Origin: Poa pratensis
Lineage: Eukaryota; Streptophyta; Magnoliopsida; Poales; Poaceae
DNA length: 64,000 bases
Direction of reading: 5' to 3'
Assembly: GCA_947311845.1 (NCBI GenBank)
Contig: CAMZMU010000048.1
Span: 27,788,931-27,852,930 of the forward strand
Of this stretch, positions 9,540 through 19,252 are shown one piece after another (position 1 is the first letter of the stretch; each line of letters opens with the position of its first letter). The notes below the pieces were generated by a model. It was not told the origin of the DNA and searched no databases. It worked only from the letters and a program-made list of their open reading frames with translations. The translations under genes were made by a program, and so were the position numbers.

Positions 9540-11331
9540 CTAGAGCCCGTCATCTAATTTGATCTGGTGCCATTGTATTTTCCCTTCATGTTTAAGACAT
9601 AGTTCATCAAAAAGCCCGCAAATTGGTCGAAAGCGGTCCTTTAGTTGCAGGTCCCTCCGCATTCGATCCATCTATAAAAGAAGGGAGATTAATATGAATT
9701 TCAATCATCATAACAGAAATTATGAATGACACTCAACACAATTGATGGTTATAAAATGAAATTGTGAATTTATTTGTTCACTTACTTCGATAAATGTCCC
9801 TGGATTCCGCTCAGAGACTATCGTGCGAATCCACTCGCAGACGTAATATCCACACAAATTGGTCCCGGGAGGCTGCCTATCCAAGTACTACACGAGAATA
9901 GATTTCAATCAAATAATAATCAAGCATCACGATGGTATTGAAATTTGAATTAAAAGGGATGCGCGAACACCTAGCTCGTACTACTTACTTTGGGGTAAAC
10001 AAAAGTAAGTTCCTCTTTAAATTGACCAGGTGTAGCATTTCGGAATGCTTCCCAAACCCTGTCCATCAAACAATTGAATAAATGAGTTATTAATTAGTTA
10101 ATTGATATCTCAGGAATGGAAGGAAAGAGACCGATGTAATACGATAAAGATTGAAATTACCGTTTGAGCACTCCTTGGATATATTCGTGCCGCTCTTTGG
10201 GCCAGTGCAATGAGTCCAAGATTTCAACTTCTGCTCTATCGATTTGAATGATTAACAAAATGTAATGGGCGCTGCGCACGTTTATATATGTCAGTAACTA
10301 ATCAGTTACACTTAACATCGAGAAAGCAAAAACCAATGTGTACAAGACAGTAAGACTCTTACCCGAAGTGGTAAGGAAACAATATCTTCCCTTTATAATT
10401 TTGGTCCCGGATGGACCTAAACAAGGTGTTCACCGTTTCCTCGTGGTGGTCACGTAGCAATTTTTCATTAACTCGGTTTGGGTCGATGAACCCAATCTCA
10501 AACACTCGGTTTCTGTCACATTCATCGCTCTTCATTCTGCATAATACCGTAGTGAGCATAATTAGAACAGGCAATGACCGAGCTAAGCTATAGACTTTAT
10601 TTTAGAAAATAAATGAATTGAATCACTTACAGACAATAGGTAGTGAGCATGCTCAAGTCGAGGGCGTCAAGCTGGTATAACTGATAGATTTCTTCAATAG
10701 GTATAGTTATCTCGTCTGCACCGTTGAAATGTTCATCTGTAATTTTCACCGGGATCAATATTCGACCTTCACTTGTGACATTCTTGTACCATTTATGCTG
10801 TCTTGCCATTTGTGTTGGTAGATTCTGGAGCTCATCAGGTGACACTAGATCCTTCCCGTATTCCCAGGTCCATCTAGTAGGTCCCATAAGGGGGGGGGGG
10901 ATATCATCTGCATCCAGTTGAGAAAGTGAAATACCAATATCTGCAGCAAATTGCGTGCGGTAAGCGCTATCGTTCTCAAGCGCAGAGCCCATATCAGTGG
11001 CCACCTTGAGCGGGGAGATGGACTGATTTGACTGATGTCCGAGCTGGGCAGCATCTCTTCTCCTTTTCCCGCCGGGTGGAATTTTCCTCATAGTCCGTAC
11101 ATAGTCATCTGGCCTATTTATCGAAATTTGCGATGGCTGAGTAAGGAAACTAACAGCAAATTGTGTTTGAGCTTCCGAATACTTTTCCTTTGGCTTAGGT
11201 TTTCTTTTCTCAGCCATTTCTGCAAACTGTCTTCTCGATTCTGTTTGTAGCCACACCCTGGCTTCCTCTTGAGTACACTCGACGTCGTGGTCTCGGGGGA
11301 GGAACCTTCGGTACTTTTGGCAGGGACTCAA
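9540..11331 (-). CDS. Ulp1/C48-like cysteine protease of a CACTA element
   Basis: A six-exon minus-strand gene, placed by splice sites and phase: 11331-10631, 10536-10363, 10271-10161, 10058-9989, 9887-9786, 9671-9540. All five junctions keep frame. Exon 1 encodes a basic region and the grass CACTA-associated segment 'IEEIYQLYQLDALDLS'. Exons 2-5 encode a Ulp1 (SUMO-protease, peptidase C48) fold: catalytic His in 'FGAHYILLIIQID', Asp in 'EILDSLHW' and Cys in 'NLCGYYVCEW', in the right order. The family cleaves SUMO-type isopeptide bonds, but element copies are not characterised. The start is uncertain: a Pro-rich frame just upstream is in another register, so the N-terminus may be frameshifted. 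Confidence 0.75.
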
Positions 11332-11479
11332 GTCGGGGTTTGGGTCGGGAACCCATGGCGGTGGTCTTCATCCCCTTTCGACCGTTAGCCTTAGTGGGCG
11401 GAGTCGGTGGAGACGGCTCAGGAGTCGGCTGACGCGGCGAGTGACGCGGCGACGGAGTTGGCTGACGCGGCGACGGAGA

Positions 11480-11945
11480 TCGAGAAGGCGGGAAGCCGGG
11501 AAAACGTGAAACCGGGAAGCCGGGAAGCCGGGAAAACGTGAAGCCGGGAAAACGTGAAACCGGGAAGTCGGAAAGTCGTGAAGTCGGGAAATCGGAAAGT
11601 CTTCCCGACTTCACGACTTTTCGATTTCCCGACTTCACGACTTTCTTTTCCGACTTCCCGACTTCACGACTTTCCGACTTCACGACTTTCCGACTTTCCG
11701 TTCCGACTTCCCGACTTTCCCGACTACACGACTTTCCGACTACACGACTTTCCGACTTAACGACTTTCCGACTTTACGACTTAACGACTTTACGACTTTT
11801 CGACTACACGACTTTCCCGACTTTACGACTTCCGACTACACGACTTCCCGACTTAACGACTTCCCGACTTTACGACTTTCCGGACTTAACGACTACACGA
11901 CTTTCCCGACTTAACGACTTTCCCGACTTAACGACTTCCTGACAT
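11480..11945. repeat. 'cgacttcccgacttt' tandem array
   Basis: About 400 bp of degenerate 8-16 bp units ('cgacttcacgactttc', 'cgacttaacgactttc'), changing to 'gggaagccgggaaaacgtga' at its left end. It lies immediately 5' of the Ulp1 gene and may be the source of frame instability at its N-terminus. 11946-12234 is AT-rich 'ctaacctagctaatta' repeat followed by GC-rich sequence, with no gene. Confidence 0.85.
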
Positions 11946-12234
11946 TCCGACTTCACTTAGCAAAATATACCTAGCTAATTAACAACAAACCTAGCTAGCT
12001 AATTAAACTATGAAACTAAAAACTAAACTCAAAACTAACCTAGCTAATTAACACTAACCTAATATGCAAAACACTAACCTAGTATACTAAGAAAAATAAA
12101 TATACTAAACTTAAAACTAACCTAGCTATTAACACTAACTAACCTAGCTATTAACCCTAATTAAACACTAACCTGCAGATCCGGCGAGCTCCCTCCGGCG
12201 GCGCGGGCGAGCGGCGACGGGGCAGGGGCGCGGC

Positions 12235-12754
12235 TGTCGTGGGTTTGTCACGTCAGGTGTCATAGATGACTTCGTAGGTGTGGGATTACGCGAGTCAAGC
12301 ATCTCCGAGCTTGGGATCGCAGGGCACGAGGAAGACAATGTTTTTTACCCAGGTTCGGCCCCTCAATGTGAGGTAAAGACCTACGTCCTGCCTATCCTAG
12401 ATTGGTATTGATATGAATATGGTGTTACAAGGGGTTGGCGATTGATGTGTCGAGTCACCTATCTCTGGATGTATGAGAGCTTTTTAGCTTGGGGTTCTAG
12501 GTCCTTGGAGTCCACCTTATAAAGACGATGGCTCGCAAGGTTACAAGGAAACTTCTCTCCCAAGGAAAGTATGAGCCGGAGTCCTACTTGGAGACTAATC
12601 ATATGTCTTGTCTTCCAAGTCAAGTTATCTTCGAGCTTCTGGATCCTTCCTCATGATCTTGAGTCGGCCCACTTTCATGTAAGCCCAACAGTGGTGCGAT
12701 TGTGAATAAGTCGCGCTTTGCTTGAATAAGTCGCGGGATAATTATTCCCCGACA
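12235..12754. mobile_element. Solo LTR, 520 bp
   Basis: Begins 'tgtcgtgggtttg' and ends 'attattccccgaca', with matching TG...CA inverted ends. Flanked by a perfect 5-bp target duplication 'gcggc' (12230-12234 and 12755-12759). There is no internal domain or second LTR. It lies in the GC-rich 5' region of the Ulp1 gene, inside the CACTA. Confidence 0.9.
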
Positions 12755-13150
12755 GCGGCGGCGAGGTGGAGGCCGGACTCGCGATGGAGGCAGGCGGGGA
12801 CAGCGCGGGCAGACGGGGACTCGCCGGAGCAGCCTGACGGCGTGCGGGGCGGAGGCGGGGACAGCGCGGGCAGGCGGGAACTCGCGATGGAGGCCGGCGG
12901 CGCGCTGGGGCAGGCGGGGACAGCGCGGGCGGAGGGCTCGCCGGAGCAGCCTGACGGCGTGCGGGGCGGAGGCGGCGGCGCGGGGGCGCTGGAGACGAAG
13001 TTTGTTCCCGGGTCGTGGCTCGACCCGGGGTCAACGCGGCTCCTTTTATACAAGAGGGCCTCTGGTCTCGGGCGGAGCCACGGCCCGGGACGAGAGGGGT
13101 ACCCTCTGGTCCCGGGCGGTGCCACGACCCGGGACCAGAGGTGTTTTCGC
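12755..13150. other. GC-rich block with internal duplication
   Basis: A phrase 'ggcggggacagcgcgggc' with 'ctcgccggagcagcctgacg' appears at 12788-12860 and again at 12907-12975. It is followed by CACTA-type 'tcccgggtcgtggctcgacc' motifs (13005-13140). Open frames exist on both strands but none is recognisable. Confidence 0.6.
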
Positions 13151-13225
13151 AAACGAGTCCCCCAGCGCGCAAAAATTCAAATTTTTGCACTAGAGCTCTG
13201 TTTTGGGTGAAAATTCAAATTTTTG

Positions 13226-13612
13226 CGCGCAAAAATATGAAAAACTTCTAAATATGAATTTAAATATGAAAAACTTCTAAATATGAATTTAAATATGAAA
13301 CACTTCTGAATATGAATTTAAATATGAAAAACTTCTGAATATGAATTTAAATATGAAAAACTTCTAAATATGAATTTAAATATGGAACACTTCTGAATAT
13401 GAATTTAAATATGAAAAACTTCTAAATATGAATTTAAATATGAAAAACTTCTAAATATGAATTTAAATATGAAAACTTCTAAATATGAATTTAAATATGA
13501 AAAACTTCTGAATATGAATTTAAATATGAAAAACTTCTAAATATAAATTTAAATATGAAAAACTTCTAAATATGAATTTAAAAATGAAAAACTTCTAAAT
13601 ATGAATTTTTGC
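13226..13612. repeat. AT minisatellite, about 29-bp unit x13
   Basis: The unit 'aaatatgaaaaacttctaaa' plus 'tatgaattt' is repeated head to tail with few changes. It is bracketed on both sides by the palindrome 'tttttgcgcgcaaaa' (about 13218 and 13604). 13613-14207 is AT-rich sequence and the likely 3' region of the exonuclease gene. Confidence 0.9.
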
Positions 13613-14207
13613 GCGCAAAACATATTTTAATTCACGAGCTTGTTAAAACTCGTGGACATTTTTTATTCATCAATATTGTTGCAAATTAATGAATATTTTC
13701 TAAGGACATAAATATTTTTTCAAATTCATGATCTTTTTTTATTTCTGAAAATTTTTAAAATTCGATTTTTTTGTTTAATTCACGTATTTTTGGATAACAT
13801 AATAACCCAGATGTTTTTTTCCTGGGGCAGCAAATAGCAAAATGGGAAAACAATGAACCACATCGACTAAGTGTGCCATGCTAAGTACCTAGGCCAGCTC
13901 ATATACGGAATTACGGATTAACGCCTCAAGCGTTGTATAGGATCTCTCGTGGAGAACTCATAAACTTCAATAAAGTAACGGCAATATGCAATAAAAGGCA
14001 CTATCATGTAGAAACAAATATAATAGAATGACACGATCTAAAAATTCAGCACATACATCAAAAGCTTCAGAAAGCTTGATCACATCATACTTAAACAGGG
14101 ACATAATTAATACAAATAATAGTTCAGATATCCATTACAGCATAATTAAAGATACACACATATGAAACTGCAAACATCTACAAACCTAGATCAGGAGACC
14201 CCAAGCA

Positions 14208-15262
14208 CTACATAATAATAATAGAGATATATAAGTGTTCGCCATTGCAAACACTACTTGTCCTCCGAATCAGAATTCCCCAAGCAGGAGACCCATGGGG
14301 CACTGGTGGTGGTACTAGGTGACGCTGCCCATAGTTGACGATTCTAATCTTGCGGTACACCTCGTATGCAACATACGCATCTATTGCTGCATACTCAATG
14401 TTGGTAGCGTCAAGTGGGGTCTTCTCCCAGAGTTTGTGCTGATACTTGTGGAATTTTGTCTTCATATCAGCGTACTCCTCGTCGATCAAGGCGAATGCCA
14501 TCTTAGCCATTGAAGTCTTGTCATCCTCAAGCTTGAAAATGCGTTGGAGATCAATGTGGCAGGCAGCTGGTATCTCAATACCCCAGGTGCGCCTCATGTT
14601 GATCTTGTCATTCGTTATATCAACGCTAGCAAAATGTATGCCGCTGCGAAGAAGGAACTCCATGAGTTCTGGACAATGCTTGTCACTACTGCAACAACAA
14701 AGTGGAACACATGTTAAATACTGCTGCAACAAGTATATTCGGCATGCACAAGTATGTATAATAAGAATCATGACAAGTATATATATATATTTATTTTGGC
14801 ACAAGTACTATATATAATTTACATGAGTGGAACACATGTTAAATACTGCTGCAACAAGTATATTCGGCATGCACAAGTATGTATAATAAGAAACATGACA
14901 AGTACTATATTTATTTTGGCACAAGTATGCTTCCCGTTTTCACGGTTTCACGGATTAATTTACATATAAAGATCGCATATATATAAGAGGGATTAGAACC
15001 GTCATCTATTCGATTACCTTGTCCACTGGAAGACCATGACATGTTTCTTGAAACAAAGTTGGATGACGGCAACATCTTTTTGATTGGCCGTGTACTCGAG
15101 ATCAAGGCCCATGAACTTCTTGTTGTTGTCTTCCTCCTCTTCAAGCCAATACTCGAAATTGGAAAGAAAATCCGGCACCTTGGCGCTGTCGTTCGTGTAG
15201 ACGACATTGAGATTGGTCGTGCCATGTGCGAGCACCTCCCCGTAGCGAGTGATTGGATTCAT
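14208..15262 (-). CDS. RNase D/WRN-type 3'-5' exonuclease carried by the CACTA
   Basis: Two exons, 15262-15018 and 14688-14208, with a GT-AG intron of 329 bp and matching phase, giving 241 residues. Exon 1 starts 'MNPITRYGEVLAHGTTNL' and carries DEDD motif I in 'FMGLDLEYTANQ' (about residues 49-60). Exon 2 carries motif II in 'ACHIDLQRIF' and motif III in 'EYAAIDAYVAYEVY', so D, E, D, D and the DEDDy tyrosine are all present. It resembles WRN-type exonucleases, which remove nucleotides 3' to 5' from DNA or RNA. The length fits a lone exonuclease domain. It has no nuclear-targeting segment I can name. The open, splice-consistent frame suggests recent function. Role in transposition is unknown. 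Confidence 0.82.
14700..14925 (+). repeat. Tandem duplication of about 120 bp in exonuclease intron
   Basis: 14704-14820 and 14826-14925 are near-identical, sharing 'gtggaacacatgttaaatac', 'tattcggcatgcacaagtat' and 'atttattttggcacaagta'. The second copy has a shorter AT tract. The duplication lies wholly within the intron and does not touch the splice sites. Confidence 0.85.
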
Positions 15263-15379
15263 GGTGGAAGGATGGGGAAGAAGAGAGGAGAGGGAGACGA
15301 ACAGAAATGGCCGCGGTTACAGTAGCAATCGCGGTTCCCGTGCGTTTTGATCGCTCGGGCGCGCGGGAGGCAAACCGTC

Positions 15380-15600
15380 CGGACCTTTAGTCCCGGGCGG
15401 TATTACGACCCGGGACTAGAGGGGCTCGCGCCAGGCAAACAGTTGCCACCACCCCTCTAGTCCCGGGCCGTATTACGACCCGAGACTAGTGCTCCCTCAC
15501 GGCCCGGGACCAGTGGAAAAGGTTTGACCCGGGACTAGTGCCCCCCTCTAGTCTCGGGTCGTAAGCCACCCGGGACTAGAGGCAAAATCGGCCCTAGACG
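15380..15600. repeat. CACTA right subterminal repeats
   Basis: Four to five units of 'tagtcccgggcggtattacg' with 'acccgggactaga' in both orientations, next to the right end of the element. These are presumed transposase-binding sites by analogy with En/Spm subterminal repeats. Confidence 0.75.
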
Positions 15601-15974
15601 AAAGGTCTCGTTTCTAGTAATGTTTACATACCATATCCTATACCGTATCCGGGTGTTCAGTTCGGAATCGGATATCATTATCCGGCAGATTCTTCGGAAC
15701 CGGATATGGATTTTTTAAAACGGATTCGGCGACGGATTCGGTACGAAAATTATCCTATCCATTTACACCCTTACAGCACCAACCCTATAGGAGGAGAGTG
15801 AGTACCAGACGAGGCGTCCCTATGTAGCTAGGACGTTGCACAGCAGCACAATTTTACGCGTGCGTACCATAGACCATAGTGCAAGCTGTCCTCAACAACC
15901 TGGCATCCTCCTCCGTCACCGCGACACCAGTACACCACACTACCCGACGCGCCACCTCAGAGCCTCGCCTCACC

Positions 15975-15985
15975 TCTATATATAC
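15975..15985 (+). promoter_or_regulatory. TATA box of the PADRE gene
   Basis: 'tctatatatac' lies about 140 bp before the ATG. A transcription start near 16010 would give a 5' leader of about 110 nt. Sequence from 15782 to here is ordinary promoter DNA just outside the hAT right end. Confidence 0.65.
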
Positions 15986-16122
15986 CCGCGGCGCACGGCT
16001 CGCTCCTCCCCACTCAACCACCGCCGTGCGCGCGCAGCTCGAGCCTGCCAAACCAGCTCTCCACCTCGATCTCCGTCCGCGCCAAGGATCAACCTTTGAT
16101 ATCGATTTACTCCATTTTTACC

Positions 16123-16647
16123 ATGGGCGCGTGCAACTCGTGCGAGGCGACGGCGGTGGCGTCGGTGACGGGGGCAGCCTCGGTGGGGGAAGCCACGGCG
16201 GCGAGGGTGGTGCTCGCGGACGGCGAGCTGCAGCGCTTCCCCGGGAGCACAAGGGCGTCGCAGGCCCTCAAGGCTGCCTCCGCCGCGGCCGGTGGCGCTG
16301 GCGCGTGCTTCCTGTGCAGCGCGGACGGGCTCGAGCTGGGCGGCGCCGTGGCGGCCGTGGCGTCCGACGAGGAGCTGCAGCCCGGGCAGCTCTACTTCGT
16401 GCTTCCCGCGGCGATGCGGCGGCGGTCGCTGCAGGCCGAGGAGATGGCCGCGCTCGCCATCCGCGCCAGCGCCGCGCTAGTGGGCGACCACGACGGCCCG
16501 CTCGTGTTCCCGGATTCGGCATCGGGCGCTGGCGGAGGCGCCGCGGGGGCGAGGTGCGGCGGGGGGAAGGGGTCCCGGCGGCGCTCGAGGAGGACCCCCA
16601 GCCTTGGGCGGGACTTCGTGCCGGACCTCGGCGCCATTGCCGAGTAG
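16123..16647 (+). CDS. PADRE (DUF4228) domain protein
   Basis: Single-exon gene of 174 residues. I chose the ATG at 16123 over one at 16096 because it has the strong context 'accatgggc' and starts 'MGACNSCEA', a glycine-2 N-myristoylation-type start common in this family. The PADRE/DUF4228 core follows: 'ARVVLADGELQRFPGSTRA', 'CFLCSADGLELGG' and 'LQPGQLYFVLPAAMRRRSLQ' with 'AEEMAALAIRASAAL' (about residues 20-120). The C-terminus is Gly-rich, then basic ('GSRRRSRRTPSLGRDFVPDL'). Family members are small, often pathogen- or stress-responsive plant proteins of unknown biochemistry. No break is seen. It is the best-preserved host gene in the first half, next to the hAT element upstream and the segmental duplication downstream. 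Confidence 0.92.
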   Translation: MGACNSCEATAVASVTGAASVGEATAARVVLADGELQRFPGSTRASQALKAASAAAGGAGACFLCSADGLELGGAVAAVASDEELQPGQLYFVLPAAMRRRSLQAEEMAALAIRASAALVGDHDGPLVFPDSASGAGGGAAGARCGGGKGSRRRSRRTPSLGRDFVPDLGAIAE

Positions 16648-17059
16648 CTAACCGCCGGCGAGGATCAGAGATCGAACCAAAGGAAGAAAAAAAAAAGTCG
16701 AGTGTAGTTACGTGTATACTAACCCACCACCACCGGAGACTTTGACTAATGCTAATCTAGTGTAGCTTAGCTGGCTGGCTGTAGGTAGTGTACGTTGTAG
16801 TGATAAGCAGAAAGACGCGTAGGGCACATTGCTGCATATTCTGATTGATCCAAGGGCTGTCTGGACGCCCAGGTCTCTTGTGTATGGCTGACGGGTGGAT
16901 CCCACGAGGCTAACTGTCCTGCACTGTCACTTGAATAGTTGAATGGGGGTATTGTTGACAGATCTCCAACTTGACCAGATCGATGCTTATTTAGCTTTGT
17001 ACTCCCTCGGTATCAAAAAAATATAAGTCATTCTACCTACTTACAGAGTCATAACCAAG

Positions 17060-17415
17060 AGTACCGAAAGAGTCTTTGCTCCCGCGCACCATTGATACTG
17101 CTGGTTTAAACACATCAAAAAAGTATTTACAAGTTTCAAAAAAATCTGAAAAAAATCCCATATGTAGACAACAATGTATCCCACAAACGTGCTAAAGATC
17201 AGCTTTAAATATTTTATATCCCGCACTACATAAAAATGACAAAATCTGCTAAATTGGGAGATTTGAAATATACATACCTAGATCCACACTTTTGTCATTT
17301 TTGTATAACCCAAAATACATAGTATTTGAAGTTATTTTTTTTGCAAGTTTATGGAATACATCGATAGCTACATTCGGGATTTTTAAAGCATCACTGGTGC
17401 TCGGGAGTATGAAAT
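17060..17415. mobile_element. MITE (family M), long copy
   Basis: Ends 'ctcccgcgcaccattgat' and 'atcactggtgctcgggag' are inverted. The interior is AT-rich with 'tttcaaaaaaatctgaaaaa' and 'catttttgtataaccca', both also seen in the copies at 47093 and 60705. Confidence 0.7.
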
Positions 17416-17697
17416 CTGCTCTTATTTTGGTACGCGCTAATTAGTAAGTTGCTTGTGTATTTCCTCTTGGTATGTATCCGTGGTCGTACGTACCTTCGGA
17501 GAGAAGCAGGATAGCTAGCAGCAAGGAGTGTGGGCGAAGCAAAGCCAATTCGGTACGAGGAAAACGACGACCTTTTCAGCTTTCCTATCCTTCTTGATCC
17601 ATCTATGCTCGTGTCGTGCATTTGCATGGCTGGCTCGCGCACAGTACGCTGCACTGCCTTGTCCCTCCCCGCGCTAGCTGCTCGCCACTACGGACTG

Positions 17698-18634
17698 ATC
17701 GGTCGATATCTTGTGACCGTGCCAAGAAACTTGCGACTAGATATAATGGAGTATATAACAAGGTGCATCAGTACGTGCTACAGGAGACAGGAGGCGAACT
17801 CCCAGGCGACCACCGCGCCCTGAGTTCCTCCGGCCAGATCCGCGTCTCCCTCCTCTCCGGACGGCTCTGCCGTCGACGGGAGTGGAGGAGACGTTGATCT
17901 GGCCGGGTGGATCTGTGTACAGTAGAGTAGGTTTTCCTAGTCTAGCTGTTTAGTTTCTGGTCGTCCGGCGCTGCGGTCTCCGACGGTGGCGGCGGCGGCG
18001 TGGAATAAAGATGCTCCCTTCCTCCTTCTGCTGGCTAGCTTGGCGGCGGCAGGTGGTGGTTTGATGAGCTGGGCTTCCAATCGGGTTGGTCGCTCCGGCG
18101 GCGGCCACCGCGAGGTGGATTTTGTGCTTGGTCCTCGCCGGCGCGGCGACGCGTGCCCCGGCGTCGACGTGAGGACATGGAGCTTGTACAGGGGGGGAGC
18201 CCGTTCTCGGCGCTGGTGCAGGGTTGGAGGCTTGGAGGTGGTGGTTCCGGTGCGGCTGGGCTGTCCCCGGGACGGGCGGCGCTGGATTCGGTCAAGGGGG
18301 CGGCCTGGCCGTACGCGTTCATCGAGCTAGGTCTCGTCGCCGAGCGGCGAGCGGCTTCTGCGGCCTTCGTAAACGATGCTGGTCGTCTCTCTTCCGTGTT
18401 GCTGGCTTCTCTGCGTTCTTCTTCTCCGGCGGTCGTCGGCGGCGTCGAGCGGCAGAGGCAAAGGTGGTTCAGCGGTGTTCCTAGCTGCTGTTGTGCTTGT
18501 GCCGTGTTTGGGTGCTCAGTGCTGCGTATGTATTTGCTTGTATTTCGTATTCTATGAATGTACGCAGTTCTTCCCGTCAAAAAAAAAAAATCTAGTCGCA
18601 AGTTTCTTGGCACGGTCACAAGATATCGACCGAT
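17698..18634 (+). mobile_element. Poly-A retroposon bounded by a 45-bp inverted repeat
   Basis: The segment 17743-18589 ends in an A-tract (A12, to 18590), so it reads 5'-3' on the plus strand as a LINE/SINE-type retroposon. It is bordered by a perfect 45-bp inverted repeat: 17698-17742 (from 'atcggtcgatatcttgtgac') and its exact complement at 18590-18634. Copy 1 (5445-5475) shows the left arm is original target sequence, so the right arm is an inverted copy. The roughly 100 bp of target between the arm and 'gatgtgcctagct' is missing here. No protein frame is convincing. Confidence 0.75.
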
Positions 18635-19252
18635 GTGCCTAGCTAGCTAGATAGAGAACGAATAAATTCGATTCCAGACGGGATCCGGATGATCACAGCA
18701 CAGTTGGACGAAGACCGTATGTCTTTGTCGAGCAGACTAATTCGTCTGGTCCAAATCTATCGTACGTATCGATCGTAGCGTTCGTGGGAGGGAGGGAACA
18801 AGTTCGGCGTCAAGTTATGTCGGAATAAAAATATCCCGTCGGCGTCACAGTTTTCGTAGATCAACTGGGGATGGAATACATCGTACGAGCTGAATATATT
18901 CGTGTCTGCAACGAAGAGTCGAGATCACCGACTCACCGTCGTTATCGTACGTATATATGGAGATAAGCAGCGGCCAAATATATACTTGACGGCATCACGG
19001 CAGCACCGTGAAAAAGTGATACTAACTGATAAGACATTGGTGCTGATGAACAGAGCCTAGTCATTTTCAGCCGCTGCTTTTATTCAGTATAGTAAAAAGC
19101 GAACTCCTTGACGTACACGCACCGGAATCAGTTGCTGTCCGAAATTTTATCTCCCGGGCGCTTAACTATACAGCACAGCGCCCCAGCCCACAGCGCCAGC
19201 GTGAGCAATTTCTTTCTACTCGATCGGTAATTACTTAAGTGTCGAGCTGGCA

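Larger units (their letters stand above)
8935..15619 (-). mobile_element. CACTA (En/Spm) element carrying two genes
   Basis: The left end begins 'cactagtgcacacagggcc' at 8935; the right end reads '...cgtttctagta' to 15619. Both sides have subterminal arrays of 'tcccgggt' and 'acgacccgggacta' motifs in both orientations (8955-9140, 13005-13140, 15380-15590), as in grass CACTA elements. No TNP2-type transposase was found. It holds a Ulp1-like gene (9540-11331), an exonuclease gene (14208-15262), several tandem repeats and a solo LTR. A 3-bp target duplication is not obvious. Likely non-autonomous and mobilised in trans. Confidence 0.75.
8490..15773. mobile_element. hAT-type element hosting the CACTA
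   Basis: Terminal inverted repeats 'taggggtgtaaacggat' (8490) and, complemented, 'taagggtgtaaatggat' (ending 15773). They are flanked by an 8-bp target duplication with one mismatch: 'cagcaccc' at 8482-8489 and 'cagcacca' at 15774-15781. The hAT sequence itself is only 8490-8934 and 15620-15773, rich in 'cggat' subterminal repeats. No hAT transposase is present, so it is non-autonomous. The remaining 6.7 kb is a nested CACTA. Confidence 0.75.
16811..19252 (+). repeat. Segmental duplication, copy 2
   Basis: Partner of 4621-7610. The match begins about 165 bp after the PADRE stop, at 'agacgcgtagggcac', and ends near 'cgatcggtaattac...gtcgagc'. It carries its own inserts: a MITE (17060-17415) shared with copy 1 and a retroposon (17743-18589) that copy 1 lacks. 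The best-kept stretch is 19003-19130. Confidence 0.9.

Noticed and set aside
13226..13612. CRISPR-like regular repeats
   Set aside because: Units are contiguous without unique spacers, and this is a eukaryotic transposon context. It is a minisatellite.
16096..16122. An upstream in-frame ATG of the PADRE gene
   Set aside because: The ATG at 16123 has a better context and yields the family-typical 'MGAC' start. The upstream nine codons look like leader.
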